From Bdellovibrionales bacterium (lineage in GTDB: Bacteria; Bdellovibrionota; UBA1018; CAIMNF01): a DNA stretch of 19,729 nt. Every line of letters starts with the position of its first letter. The stretch's first letter is position 1. A program made the translations under genes and the position numbers. Positions 1-6,331 of the stretch are shown piece after piece. The DNA is taken from NCBI GenBank assembly GCA_947457605.1, contig CANGWP010000023.1, positions 1 through 19,729 on the forward strand, given 5' to 3'. The notes below the pieces were generated by a model. That model saw only the letters and a program-made list of their open reading frames with translations. It had not been told where the DNA came from and did no database searches.

Positions 1-356
1 TATCGCTTTTGCTCACGTTCACGGACTTCAGCACCCTCAAGACTCAATCGGGTCCAAGGAATGGCGATCAAACGCTTTTCTTCGATGTTCTCACCGGTCT
101 CTTCACAGATCCCGTAGGTACCATTCTCCATTCGCGCGAGAGCTTCGTCGATTTCCTTGATTTTGAAAAGGAGCTTATCCCGTTGATTTAGGGCCTGGGT
201 TTGGCTGATATGAGCTGAGGCCAAATCTGCTTTATCGCCAACCATCTCGGTTGCCAGTGATGGATCGAGCGACTTCAAACCGTTCAAGGTTTCCTCGCGA
301 GTTTTAAGAAGCTTCATCTTGCATTCTTCAAACAATTTTTTTTGATTCTGGCCCAT
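1..356 (-). CDS. DksA/TraR-family RNA polymerase regulator, 3' end cut by window edge
   Basis: Translating the minus strand from the ATG at 356 gives 118 residues with no stop before the window edge; the next codon begins TA and could be the stop. The architecture is that of DksA/TraR proteins: an N-terminal coiled coil, a D-x-x-D-x-A tip (D41, D44, A46) matching the DksA tip that enters the RNA polymerase secondary channel, a second long helix, then the zinc-finger region starting YGIC at residues 81-84. Only the first of the four zinc cysteines survives (C84); the other positions are T87, S105 and G108, so zinc binding is unlikely. Zinc-free DksA paralogues are known, for example P. aeruginosa DksA2. 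The start is fixed by GGAGGAG nine bases upstream; an in-frame ATG at 386 lacks a ribosome binding site. It lies 71 bases downstream of yihY on the same strand and probably acts with ppGpp in growth-rate control (inference). Confidence 0.85.
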   Translation of the reverse strand, partial: MGQNQKKLFEECKMKLLKTREETLNGLKSLDPSLATEMVGDKADLASAHISQTQALNQRDKLLFKIKEIDEALARMENGTYGICEETGENIEEKRLIAIPWTRLSLEGAEVREREQKR

Positions 357-374
357 GGTATCCCACTCCTCCGT

Positions 375-393
375 TTCCGCCGTCATGGCGGAA
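375..393 (-). promoter_or_regulatory. 5' UTR hairpin before the DksA-like gene
   Basis: TTCCGCC and GGCGGAA form a perfect 7-bp inverted repeat around a 5-base loop. It lies in the leader of the DksA-like gene, a few bases upstream of its GGAGGAG ribosome binding site. No T-run follows on either strand that would make it a good terminator. A stabilising 5' stem-loop or a protein-binding dyad are both possible. Confidence 0.45.
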
Positions 394-403
394 TTTTCAA
401 ACC

Positions 404-431
404 TTTACAATGGTACACAATCGATTTTCAA
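404..431 (-). promoter_or_regulatory. candidate promoter for the DksA-like gene
   Basis: On the minus strand, TTGAAA (431-426) is followed after 16 bases by TGTAAA (409-404), a moderate match to a sigma70-type promoter. It overlaps the yihY stop codon and would start transcription near 397, just ahead of the hairpin at 375-393. This would let the regulator be transcribed separately from yihY. It rests on consensus matching only. Confidence 0.3.
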
Positions 432-1735
432 AATGTGAGATGTGTATTTTTTGACACACTTTCACGTTCCCGATGAGCCCTTACCTTCCCAATCAGCCCA
501 TCAACGTCAAAATGTTGTGAAATCCTGTCCACCTGCAGGTATTCCGTTAAAAGCTTTCCAAGATCCTCCACCCCGACTACACGAGTGATGGCAAAGAGAT
601 CCTCCTGAAGATGCCTTCCCCCATGCCGTGTTCGAAGCACCCATCCTCTTCGCTCCAGATATTCCAGCGCAAACCCCACCGAGACCTCGCTTAGATTCAA
701 AACTGAACAAAGAGTCGAGAGTCGCTGAGGACCGCTCCCTTCTTTGAATTTTTTATCCAAGTGATAAAGCACCCTCTCCAACACGAGCGCCGAGCCAAGT
801 GTGGTTTGCGGCAACCTACGCTCCATGATCCAACCACCTCGCTCGACAAGCAAACCCACCTCCACGGAGAAAATGAAGATTAACCATCCGACGTAAATGA
901 AAAAAGCAAAGACAGGAAGAACCCCGACCTTTCCATATGCGGTTTCCGTACCAAAACGAAAATAAATTCGAAGAACCACGTTCGCGAGCGTATAACCAAT
1001 GGTGCCGGCCAAAGCACCGGCAAAGGAACTTTTCCAACTCACTCTTGTATTGGGAAACCCTTTCAGGATTGCGAGAAGAGTCGTAAAAATCACCAAAACC
1101 AAAAGGCCTTGATCCAAGAAAAGGCCCACCTCGCGATTTCCGAAATGTTCCATGACTTTTGGGAGGGAAATCACCAAAGCGTAAACCAGGGGCAAAAAAA
1201 CCATTGTTGCGACAAAGTTCTTGATGCGCTCAAACAACTGTCTATCCGCGCGCACAGACCAGATCCTATTCATCAAGGATTCCACATTAAAGTAAACTCT
1301 TGCGCCAATCCAAAATAACACTAGAACCGCAAAGACACCGATGGTCCCACTTTTTTGAGCGAGATTCTGAAGATACTGGTCTTTGAATTGCAGGATATAG
1401 TTCAAGAGGTAAGCCCTTTGTTCACCGGGGATGGAGCCCAAAAGTCCGCCCATCAAATCTTCAAACTCTCTTTGGACCGGACCCCACTGGGAGAAAAAAC
1501 CAAGAATCAGGAAAACTCCCGCAATGAGGGGCAAAATTGAAAAAAGGGTAAAATAGGAAAGAGACTGGGCTCGAATGGCAACGTCGTTTTTCAGAAACTC
1601 GAAATGCATCATGGAAAACAACATCTTCAGTCCGCTCGAAAGGCGCGCGAATCGACCTGTCGCCTCTAGCCAGGCTTGGTGGTTACGAAGAATCGCCTTA
1701 TTGATTTTACCCAGTTTTCGCTCTCTGATTGACAT
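428..1735 (-). CDS. yihY: YihY/BrkB (UPF0761) family inner-membrane protein with C-terminal cytoplasmic domain
   Basis: This 435-residue protein has about six membrane segments (roughly residues 57-80, 131-150, 174-193, 206-225, 237-257 and 270-298). It shows family hallmarks: the A-x-SLSYFTLFSILPL stretch at the first segment, ESLMNRIW near 152-159, and YGKVGVLPVF followed by an acidic residue in the last segment. The family was once called ribonuclease BN, but that activity belongs to a different protein; the true role is unknown. After the membrane core, residues 305-435 form a soluble extension that reads like a winged-helix fold (LSEVSVGFALEYLERRGWV). The ATG at 1735 has GGAGG eight bases upstream. 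It is divergent from the oxygenase gene and upstream of the DksA-like gene. Family assignment is firm; function is not. Confidence 0.9.
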   Translation of the reverse strand: MSIRERKLGKINKAILRNHQAWLEATGRFARLSSGLKMLFSMMHFEFLKNDVAIRAQSLSYFTLFSILPLIAGVFLILGFFSQWGPVQREFEDLMGGLLGSIPGEQRAYLLNYILQFKDQYLQNLAQKSGTIGVFAVLVLFWIGARVYFNVESLMNRIWSVRADRQLFERIKNFVATMVFLPLVYALVISLPKVMEHFGNREVGLFLDQGLLVLVIFTTLLAILKGFPNTRVSWKSSFAGALAGTIGYTLANVVLRIYFRFGTETAYGKVGVLPVFAFFIYVGWLIFIFSVEVGLLVERGGWIMERRLPQTTLGSALVLERVLYHLDKKFKEGSGPQRLSTLCSVLNLSEVSVGFALEYLERRGWVLRTRHGGRHLQEDLFAITRVVGVEDLGKLLTEYLQVDRISQHFDVDGLIGKVRAHRERESVSKNTHLTF

Positions 1736-1754
1736 AAAGGCCTCCAGTTTGTGT

Positions 1755-1791
1755 CAAAACAACCTCAATTGCGAGGCATTTCCTTGTTTTG
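1755..1791. repeat. inverted repeat between the divergent yihY and oxygenase genes
   Basis: CAAAACAA (1755-1762) and TTGTTTTG (1784-1791) are perfect inverted copies. Between them CCTC (1763-1766) and GAGG (1773-1776) can also pair, so the element folds as a hairpin with a one-sided 7-base bulge. It occupies about half of the 83-base region shared by two divergent genes, a common place for an operator, but no regulator can be named and no clear promoter hexamers were found beside it. Confidence 0.4.
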
Positions 1792-1818
1792 GCTGTTTTC
1801 AAGTGATAAGGAGAGATC

Positions 1819-2664
1819 ATGGATGTTTTGAAAGTAAGATACGGTTCTCCTGAAGCTGCTGAGCGTTTTTGTCACTCCCTTAAAACCACAGGATTTGCGG
1901 TAATCACCGATCATCCCATCGCATCTTCACTTGTGAATCAGGTTTACTCGACATGGGCTGACTTTTTCAAAAGTGAAGGAAAATACAAATATACTTTCAA
2001 ACCGGAATCCCAAGCCGGCTACTTCCCGTTCAGATCTGAAAATGCAAAAGATAGCCCCATCAAAGACCTGAAAGAGTTTTTCCACGTTTATCCGCGATCC
2101 GAACTTCCTGACTCTCTGAAAATCGAGACATGGAACCTTTACAATGAACTCGTCAAAATGGGCCGAGAGCTTTTGGATTGGATTCAAAAAGCATCTCCAG
2201 AAAACGTAAGGCAACGCTTTACCATGCCTCTTTCCGAGATGGTGGTTGGTTCAGAGGAAAATCTTTTGCGGGTGATTCACTATCCTCCTCTTGAAGGGTC
2301 CGAAGAAGCTGGCGCTATCCGGGCCGCGGCACATGAAGACATTAATTTGATCACATTGCTATGTTCCGCGACCGCAGCTGGCCTGGAAGTAAAGGATACG
2401 ACGGGAGCGTGGCATCAAGTCCCTTGTGATCCCGGCAGCATCGCGATCAACGCAGGGGACATGCTTCAGCTCGCTTCCAAGGGTTTCTATAAGTCAACCA
2501 CACATCGTGTAGTGAATCCCACTGGCGTTGATGCAAAAACTCCTCGATATTCAATGCCGCTCTTTCTGCACCCAAGATCAGAAGTTATCTTGGCCGAGGG
2601 GGTAACAGCTGGTGATTACCTTAAGCAAAGACTGCTTGAAATCGGCCTTTTGAAGCAAAAATGA
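1819..2664 (+). CDS. 2-oxoglutarate/Fe(II)-dependent oxygenase, isopenicillin N synthase-like
   Basis: The 281-residue protein matches the isopenicillin N synthase-like oxygenase family in order and length. An N-terminal DIOX_N-type region (about 5-110, with GFAVITDHPI near 25-34) is followed by the jelly-roll core. The iron triad is visible: H172 and D174 in AAAHEDINLITLL and H229 in STTHRVVNP. R243 and S245 in PRYSMPLFLHP are the R-x-S pair that binds the 2-oxoglutarate carboxylate, and NAGDMLQLAS (211-220) is another family signature. An intact R-x-S points to a true 2-oxoglutarate user. The substrate cannot be read from the sequence; the family oxidises many small molecules, and no biosynthetic cluster lies around it. 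The ATG has AAGGAGA just upstream. It is apparently monocistronic. Confidence 0.88.
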   Translation: MDVLKVRYGSPEAAERFCHSLKTTGFAVITDHPIASSLVNQVYSTWADFFKSEGKYKYTFKPESQAGYFPFRSENAKDSPIKDLKEFFHVYPRSELPDSLKIETWNLYNELVKMGRELLDWIQKASPENVRQRFTMPLSEMVVGSEENLLRVIHYPPLEGSEEAGAIRAAAHEDINLITLLCSATAAGLEVKDTTGAWHQVPCDPGSIAINAGDMLQLASKGFYKSTTHRVVNPTGVDAKTPRYSMPLFLHPRSEVILAEGVTAGDYLKQRLLEIGLLKQK

Positions 2665-2668
2665 AACC

Positions 2669-2704
2669 AATCGGGGGAGTGGAATGAAATCCCCTCCCCC
2701 GATT
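2669..2704. terminator. shared convergent terminator hairpin
   Basis: AATCGGGGGAGTGG (2669-2682) pairs with CCCCTCCCCCGATT (2691-2704) around an 8-base loop, giving a GC-rich 14-position stem with one imperfect position. It begins five bases after the oxygenase stop and ends 22 bases before the stop of the opposing lipoprotein gene. The minus-strand reading is followed by a broken T-rich run, so it fits best as the lipoprotein terminator while probably serving both directions. Confidence 0.8.
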
Positions 2705-2725
2705 CTTCAGTCCACCACTTGGAGT

Positions 2726-3463
2726 TCAATATCCCAGGGCTCTTGCCTCATCTCGATACCAGTTTTGAAGGATCTTTTTTGAAACTTCCGGAGAAGTTCC
2801 CCAATGCGTCGCTACATCAATGTTCAAATCCTCGACCGCCTTTAAATCACGCGTAGTCATGGCAATGGCCATAGCACTCTGCGCGCGACTTCCACTCACA
2901 CCGAAAAGTCGTTTCGAGAAATCAAGAACATCGGCATCCGTTCTAGCCCTGTCTTTTCCCACCTTTGCCCAATCCTGGAGTGTTTTTGAAATTTCGATCC
3001 CGCGATCCTCGTTGAGCGCATATTTTTGGGCAAGCGCTCTACCTGCTGAGGTTTGAATTTGCTTTTCCTTCTCGGACGCTGTCGTGATCACGTCTGCAGA
3101 GATCGAATCTGAATCAGACTCATTCAGTGCATTTCCATATTGGTCGTACAGAATTCCGGATTGGCTCAACCATGCAAATCCCAGGTAGGACCTTCGGTAT
3201 CCAAAAGAATCCGTATAGGTCCAGTAGTCGTTATACAGAGTGATACCCGACCTATAATACGGATCCTCACTCATCATGATCTTGCTGCCGTCTGCGTAAA
3301 AATTGCACCCGGCAGTTGGGTACCCGTCGCCACAATAATAACCATAAACGTCGTACCAAGCTCTGTAATAGGGATCCTGATAAACCGTCGTAGTGCTATG
3401 GCAAGCGGACAAACCAATTCCCAACGTTACGACAACTAGAACATATCTTAGGGTACGATTCAT
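2726..3463 (-). CDS. Tyr-rich outer-membrane or periplasmic lipoprotein of unknown function
   Basis: The 245-residue protein starts at the ATG at 3463, chosen because GGAGGAG lies four bases upstream and because it places a textbook lipoprotein signal at the very N-terminus (MNRT, a hydrophobic run, then lipobox LSAC with the cysteine near residue 21). An in-frame start at 3490 would only add nine residues without a ribosome site. The mature N-terminal third is very rich in Tyr, Gly and Asp, with the short motif DPYYR occurring twice (QDPYYRAWYD and SEDPYYRSGI). The C-terminal half is charged and probably helical, including GTSPEVSKKILQNWYR near the end. I recall similar C-terminal halves in Bdellovibrio lipoproteins, but cannot name a family. 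It stands alone between yggS and the convergent terminator. Confidence 0.8.
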   Translation of the reverse strand: MNRTLRYVLVVVTLGIGLSACHSTTTVYQDPYYRAWYDVYGYYCGDGYPTAGCNFYADGSKIMMSEDPYYRSGITLYNDYWTYTDSFGYRRSYLGFAWLSQSGILYDQYGNALNESDSDSISADVITTASEKEKQIQTSAGRALAQKYALNEDRGIEISKTLQDWAKVGKDRARTDADVLDFSKRLFGVSGSRAQSAMAIAMTTRDLKAVEDLNIDVATHWGTSPEVSKKILQNWYRDEARALGY

Positions 3464-3623
3464 GGGGCTCCTCCGTTGTGGTAAATCCAATCTCGAAATT
3501 GACTAAGCAGGATCTGTGCCAAAAGCTCAACAAGCCAAGCACCTTATAACTCAATGAATTTAATGGATTTTTTTGAGACCGGAGTTTGACCCTACGCTGT
3601 GGTGCCGAGATGCACCGGGTAAA

Positions 3624-4286
3624 TCATTCTCTCTCCCCAAAAAGCGCAGTTCCAATTCGTATGACTGTGGAGCCATTTCGAATTGCAGATCCAAAGTCCC
3701 CGGACATTCCCATGGAAAGACCCGTTCCCAGAATTTCTCCATACTCCAAGGAGAGCTTCTTCATTCTCTCGAAGGCGTTCTCAGGGTCCCGCTGAGGATC
3801 AGGAATGGCCATAAGCCCGGACGGAATCAAATTTCGACAACCACGGACGAGCCCACAGAGATTCTCCAGATCCGATGCTAGAAACCCCCCTTTGGTTGGC
3901 TCTTCATCTATGTTGATCTGAAAGTAGACCTCGGGCTTCATCGAAAGTTCCTGAGATTTTTTTTCAATTTCCTCGAGGAGCCTGATTGAATCTACTGAAT
4001 GGATCGCTCTAACATGGGGGAGAACCGTTTTTACCTTATTTTTTTGCAGCTTACCGATAAAATGGAATTCCAAACCGCAATATCCAAGATCTTGTAAGAG
4101 CTTTTTCTTGGTCACGAGCTCCTGAACGTAATTCTCTCCGAAAGCTCTCTGCCCCTGCTCGTAAAGCCCTATGATTTTTTCAATTGTTTGGAACTTACTG
4201 ACAGCAATCAACAAAGGTTGCTTTTCTCGTCCAGCATCCAGAGAGTCTTTTTGAATTCGAGCCAAGATTTGATTCAGGGTTTCCAA
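3624..4286 (-). CDS. yggS: YggS/PROSC-family pyridoxal-phosphate homeostasis protein
   Basis: This 220-residue protein carries the full signature of the YggS/PLPBP family, an alanine-racemase-fold PLP carrier that buffers free pyridoxal phosphate and affects amino-acid metabolism. The PLP lysine is K31 in LLIAVSK; FGENYVQE (49-56), HFIGKLQKNK (75-84), the IHSVDS stretch, and the phosphate-binding SMGMSGDFGSAI followed by IRIGTALFG are all present. The start is an unusual TTG at 4286, supported by GAAGG seven bases upstream and by the absence of better upstream starts in frame. That TTG lies inside the last codons of maf, a 13-bp overlap that suggests coupled translation. It is the last gene of the STAS/receiver-HATPase/maf/yggS unit. 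No convincing terminator follows it. Confidence 0.94.
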   Translation of the reverse strand: METLNQILARIQKDSLDAGREKQPLLIAVSKFQTIEKIIGLYEQGQRAFGENYVQELVTKKKLLQDLGYCGLEFHFIGKLQKNKVKTVLPHVRAIHSVDSIRLLEEIEKKSQELSMKPEVYFQINIDEEPTKGGFLASDLENLCGLVRGCRNLIPSGLMAIPDPQRDPENAFERMKKLSLEYGEILGTGLSMGMSGDFGSAIRNGSTVIRIGTALFGERE

Positions 4287-4873
4287 CCAAGTACCTTCAA
4301 GTCCCTGACAATTTCTGTCATCGGGAGACCAACAACATTGGTATAACTTCCGTTGATCTTTTCAATGATCGTCATGCCAAACCCTTGGGCAGCGTAGGCG
4401 CCAGCCTTATCGAAACTCTCCCCAAGATCAACATATCTTTCAACTTCAAGTTTACCCATCCTTCGAATGTGCACCCGCGTTCCGACCACCCCTTTGATTT
4501 TTCTAACAACTTTTCCGGAGACGGCAAAAATGATCGTGTATCCGGTATACACTTGATGCACCTTGCCCTGCAGCGATCGGAGCATTTGAATCGCCTGATT
4601 TCTGGTTTCGGGTTTCCCTAAAATTTTTCCTGACGGGCTCACCACCGTAGTATCGGCAGCGATGATGAAAAAAGATCCTCTTCCAATCCCGATTCGCGGA
4701 AGTACCGCCATGGCTTTTTCTAAGGAAAGACGCTTCACCATTTGAGCCGGTTTTTCTCCCGAGAACGGATCTTCGTTTACATCAGGCAAAAAAATCTCGA
4801 AGGAAATCCCGGCCATGGCCAGCAGCTCTTTTCTTCTTGGGGATCCCGATGCAAGGATTATCGCCTTATCCAT
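4274..4873 (-). CDS. maf: Maf-family nucleoside triphosphate pyrophosphatase
   Basis: The 199-residue protein matches the Maf family, enzymes that hydrolyse non-canonical or pyrimidine nucleoside triphosphates to monophosphate and pyrophosphate. In order one sees the substrate loop LASGSPRRKELL (7-18), the catalytic-base region AADTTVV with D74, GKP, HQVYTGYT, DKAGAYAAQG and INGSYTNVVGLP, all hallmark motifs. The start is the ATG at 4873: it begins the protein exactly where the family does, and its first bases overlap the stop of the receiver-HATPase gene by 8 bp. The open frame continues upstream, but that part is only the shadow of the neighbour. There is no strong ribosome site, consistent with coupling to the upstream gene. 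The gene overlaps yggS at its other end. Confidence 0.94.
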   Translation of the reverse strand: MDKAIILASGSPRRKELLAMAGISFEIFLPDVNEDPFSGEKPAQMVKRLSLEKAMAVLPRIGIGRGSFFIIAADTTVVSPSGKILGKPETRNQAIQMLRSLQGKVHQVYTGYTIIFAVSGKVVRKIKGVVGTRVHIRRMGKLEVERYVDLGESFDKAGAYAAQGFGMTIIEKINGSYTNVVGLPMTEIVRDLKVLGWKP

Positions 4874-5840
4874 AAAATCTGGCTGAAAATAACCTGAATT
4901 GAGATCTGAAGTCTCGATAGCTTTCAAAAACCTTTGAAACGAGTACCGCCTCTGTACGACGATGATCCTCACAATGATACAGCAAGCTTCCTCCGGTATT
5001 GAGAATCGAAGCAAGCCCCAGACCCGCACCCGCACCGCCCTGACGTAGCTTGTATTCCTGGTCCCGGTAATTGATCGACACATGGCTTAAAAGTCGAGTC
5101 CTATCCAAAGAACCGAAATGGTCCGTCACACTCACTCCAAGATAGGTTCCATCAAAACCGATTTTCATTTCGACCGTTTCCCGCCCCAAAAGCTCTCGGT
5201 CTTCGTCTCTGGAAGTGATCGAATAAAGAGGCCTGCCGAACTCATCGCCCGGAGCATCATAGATGGCATTCATGAGAAGCTCATCCACCACGTTCGTAAG
5301 GGTATTGGCAATCCGTGCGGGCACTTTTCCCTGAAGCAAATAATTTCGAACCGCCTCCGCAGCCTCTTGCTTTTGAGCGGAACGCTCCAAAGAAACCTCT
5401 TGAACATCCCCCTCTGCGCCGAGCAAACGAACAAGAAAATTAGCCCCGCGTTCTTCACCTGCCGAAAGAATTCTCCCGTAATACTTCCCTGCCTCCTCGA
5501 CATCATTCTCTGGTCGCTGGAAGAAACTTCCAAAGAATGGGCTCTGTATCACGTCACGCTTTTCAGACAATGGCTTATCACTGATGAAGTGCATTCGGGA
5601 TGCCTGCACTTGCTCCCCCAACAATCCGAAACGTCTTTGAACTTCCATTTCAAGATTCCGGAGTCTGGAAACTTTGGAAACATCGACAAAGATTGCTGAG
5701 AAATTATGTGACTCAAGTTGATCCATTGCCCGTTCAGGATCAGGAACGGTCTGGACTTGGGCGCCAATGACCTGGGCGACTTCCGCCAAGAAGGCGGGGT
5801 CGTCGGGATGATCCGAAATCAAGAGCACCTCTTTGGACAT
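4866..5840 (-). CDS. receiver-like domain fused to a GHKL/HATPase domain (anti-sigma/partner-switch type)
   Basis: In this 324-residue protein the first 115 residues look like a degenerate response-regulator receiver: acidic patch at D10/D13/D14, a D53 at the phospho-acceptor position (AIFVDVS), and FFQRP at 106-110, where the conserved Lys of KP is Arg. Residues 155-305 form a GHKL ATPase: N box NVVDELLMNA with E186 and N190, G1 box D239-HFG, and G2 box GGAGAGLGL (267-275). No histidine-kinase dimerisation helix with a phospho-His is evident between them, so it resembles SpoIIAB/RsbW-type kinases or anti-sigma proteins more than a sensor kinase (inference). It starts 6 bases after the STAS gene, the usual partner of such ATPases, with GGAGG upstream, and overlaps maf at its end. 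The binding target and whether D53 is phosphorylated are unknown. Confidence 0.78.
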   Translation of the reverse strand: MSKEVLLISDHPDDPAFLAEVAQVIGAQVQTVPDPERAMDQLESHNFSAIFVDVSKVSRLRNLEMEVQRRFGLLGEQVQASRMHFISDKPLSEKRDVIQSPFFGSFFQRPENDVEEAGKYYGRILSAGEERGANFLVRLLGAEGDVQEVSLERSAQKQEAAEAVRNYLLQGKVPARIANTLTNVVDELLMNAIYDAPGDEFGRPLYSITSRDEDRELLGRETVEMKIGFDGTYLGVSVTDHFGSLDRTRLLSHVSINYRDQEYKLRQGGAGAGLGLASILNTGGSLLYHCEDHRRTEAVLVSKVFESYRDFRSQFRLFSARFYG

Positions 5841-5846
5841 CCCTGA

Positions 5847-6311
5847 TCAATCCTCCAAGAAATAAAAATACTCTTCTGGATCATCATCAAACTGAGCGGC
5901 ACAATCCGGCTTTTCACACCTTGCCGCAGGAACAGTCAGACCACTTGCTCTCAACTCGGCAGTTGTACAGCTGGCAACAAATTCATTTTGGCACTTCACA
6001 CACGAGTAGGGCAGAAGAATGGACTCAATCTCACCGCCGCAGGAAAAATTTGAAATCATATTCAACTGTTCTATAATCGGGTAAGAACATTCAACAAATT
6101 TGAATTTGATTCCCTGACCTTTCAGCCCCTGAAAATATTTCATCCAGGTTTTTACTCCAACCGAATTGATTCGAGTAACACCTTTGCAATTCACCACGAG
6201 GGGACCCTTCACGGGACCGATCATCTGTTCCAAATGGACGTTTTCCTCAATCGCGCCGATGAGTTCGACAAGAAGCCCGTCTTTTGTTTGCTGTTTATTG
6301 ACCGTTATCAT
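5847..6311 (-). CDS. STAS-domain protein with C-terminal zinc ribbon
   Basis: The 154-residue protein has a STAS-like domain in residues 1-100, with LVVNCKGVTRINSVGVKTW aligning to the beta-strand and helix carrying the regulatory serine of anti-anti-sigma factors. The usual D-S-S-G reads N49-S50-V51-G52, so the normally phosphorylated Ser is Val. The C-terminal tail has C104-x2-C107 and C132-x4-C137 (plus C115), a likely zinc ribbon, then an acidic FDDDPEEYFYFLED end. I recall this STAS plus Cys-pair plus acidic tail pattern from other Deltaproteobacteria-like genomes. It is the first gene of a four-gene minus-strand unit and pairs with the HATPase protein directly downstream. The ATG at 6311 has only a weak ribosome site (ATAGG). 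A role as partner-switch antagonist is inference. Confidence 0.75.
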   Translation of the reverse strand: MITVNKQQTKDGLLVELIGAIEENVHLEQMIGPVKGPLVVNCKGVTRINSVGVKTWMKYFQGLKGQGIKFKFVECSYPIIEQLNMISNFSCGGEIESILLPYSCVKCQNEFVASCTTAELRASGLTVPAARCEKPDCAAQFDDDPEEYFYFLED

Positions 6312-6326
6312 ATACCTATCTTACAT
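6298..6326 (+). promoter_or_regulatory. weak candidate promoter for the TatT-like lipoprotein/M16 operon
   Basis: TTGACC (6298-6303) is followed 17 bases later by TTACAT (6321-6326), a good -35 with a poor -10. Transcription would begin at about 6333, almost on the ATG at 6332, which has no ribosome binding site. A near-leaderless message is possible, or the true start codon may be the second ATG at 6338. Only 20 bases separate this gene from the divergent STAS gene, so promoters must overlap coding sequence. Confidence 0.2.
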
Positions 6327-6331
6327 CCAAA

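Noticed and set aside
3601..3616. Possible yggS terminator hairpin GGTGC/GCACC
   Set aside because: Only a 5-bp stem with no T-run following on the minus strand.
4874..5083. Upstream 70-codon extension of maf
   Set aside because: It lies inside the receiver-HATPase gene in another frame, and the Maf family begins at the ATG at 4873.
5118..5699. A 193-codon plus-strand open frame
   Set aside because: It lies fully antisense to the receiver-HATPase gene, whose protein shows real motifs; the plus-strand translation has no recognisable domain.
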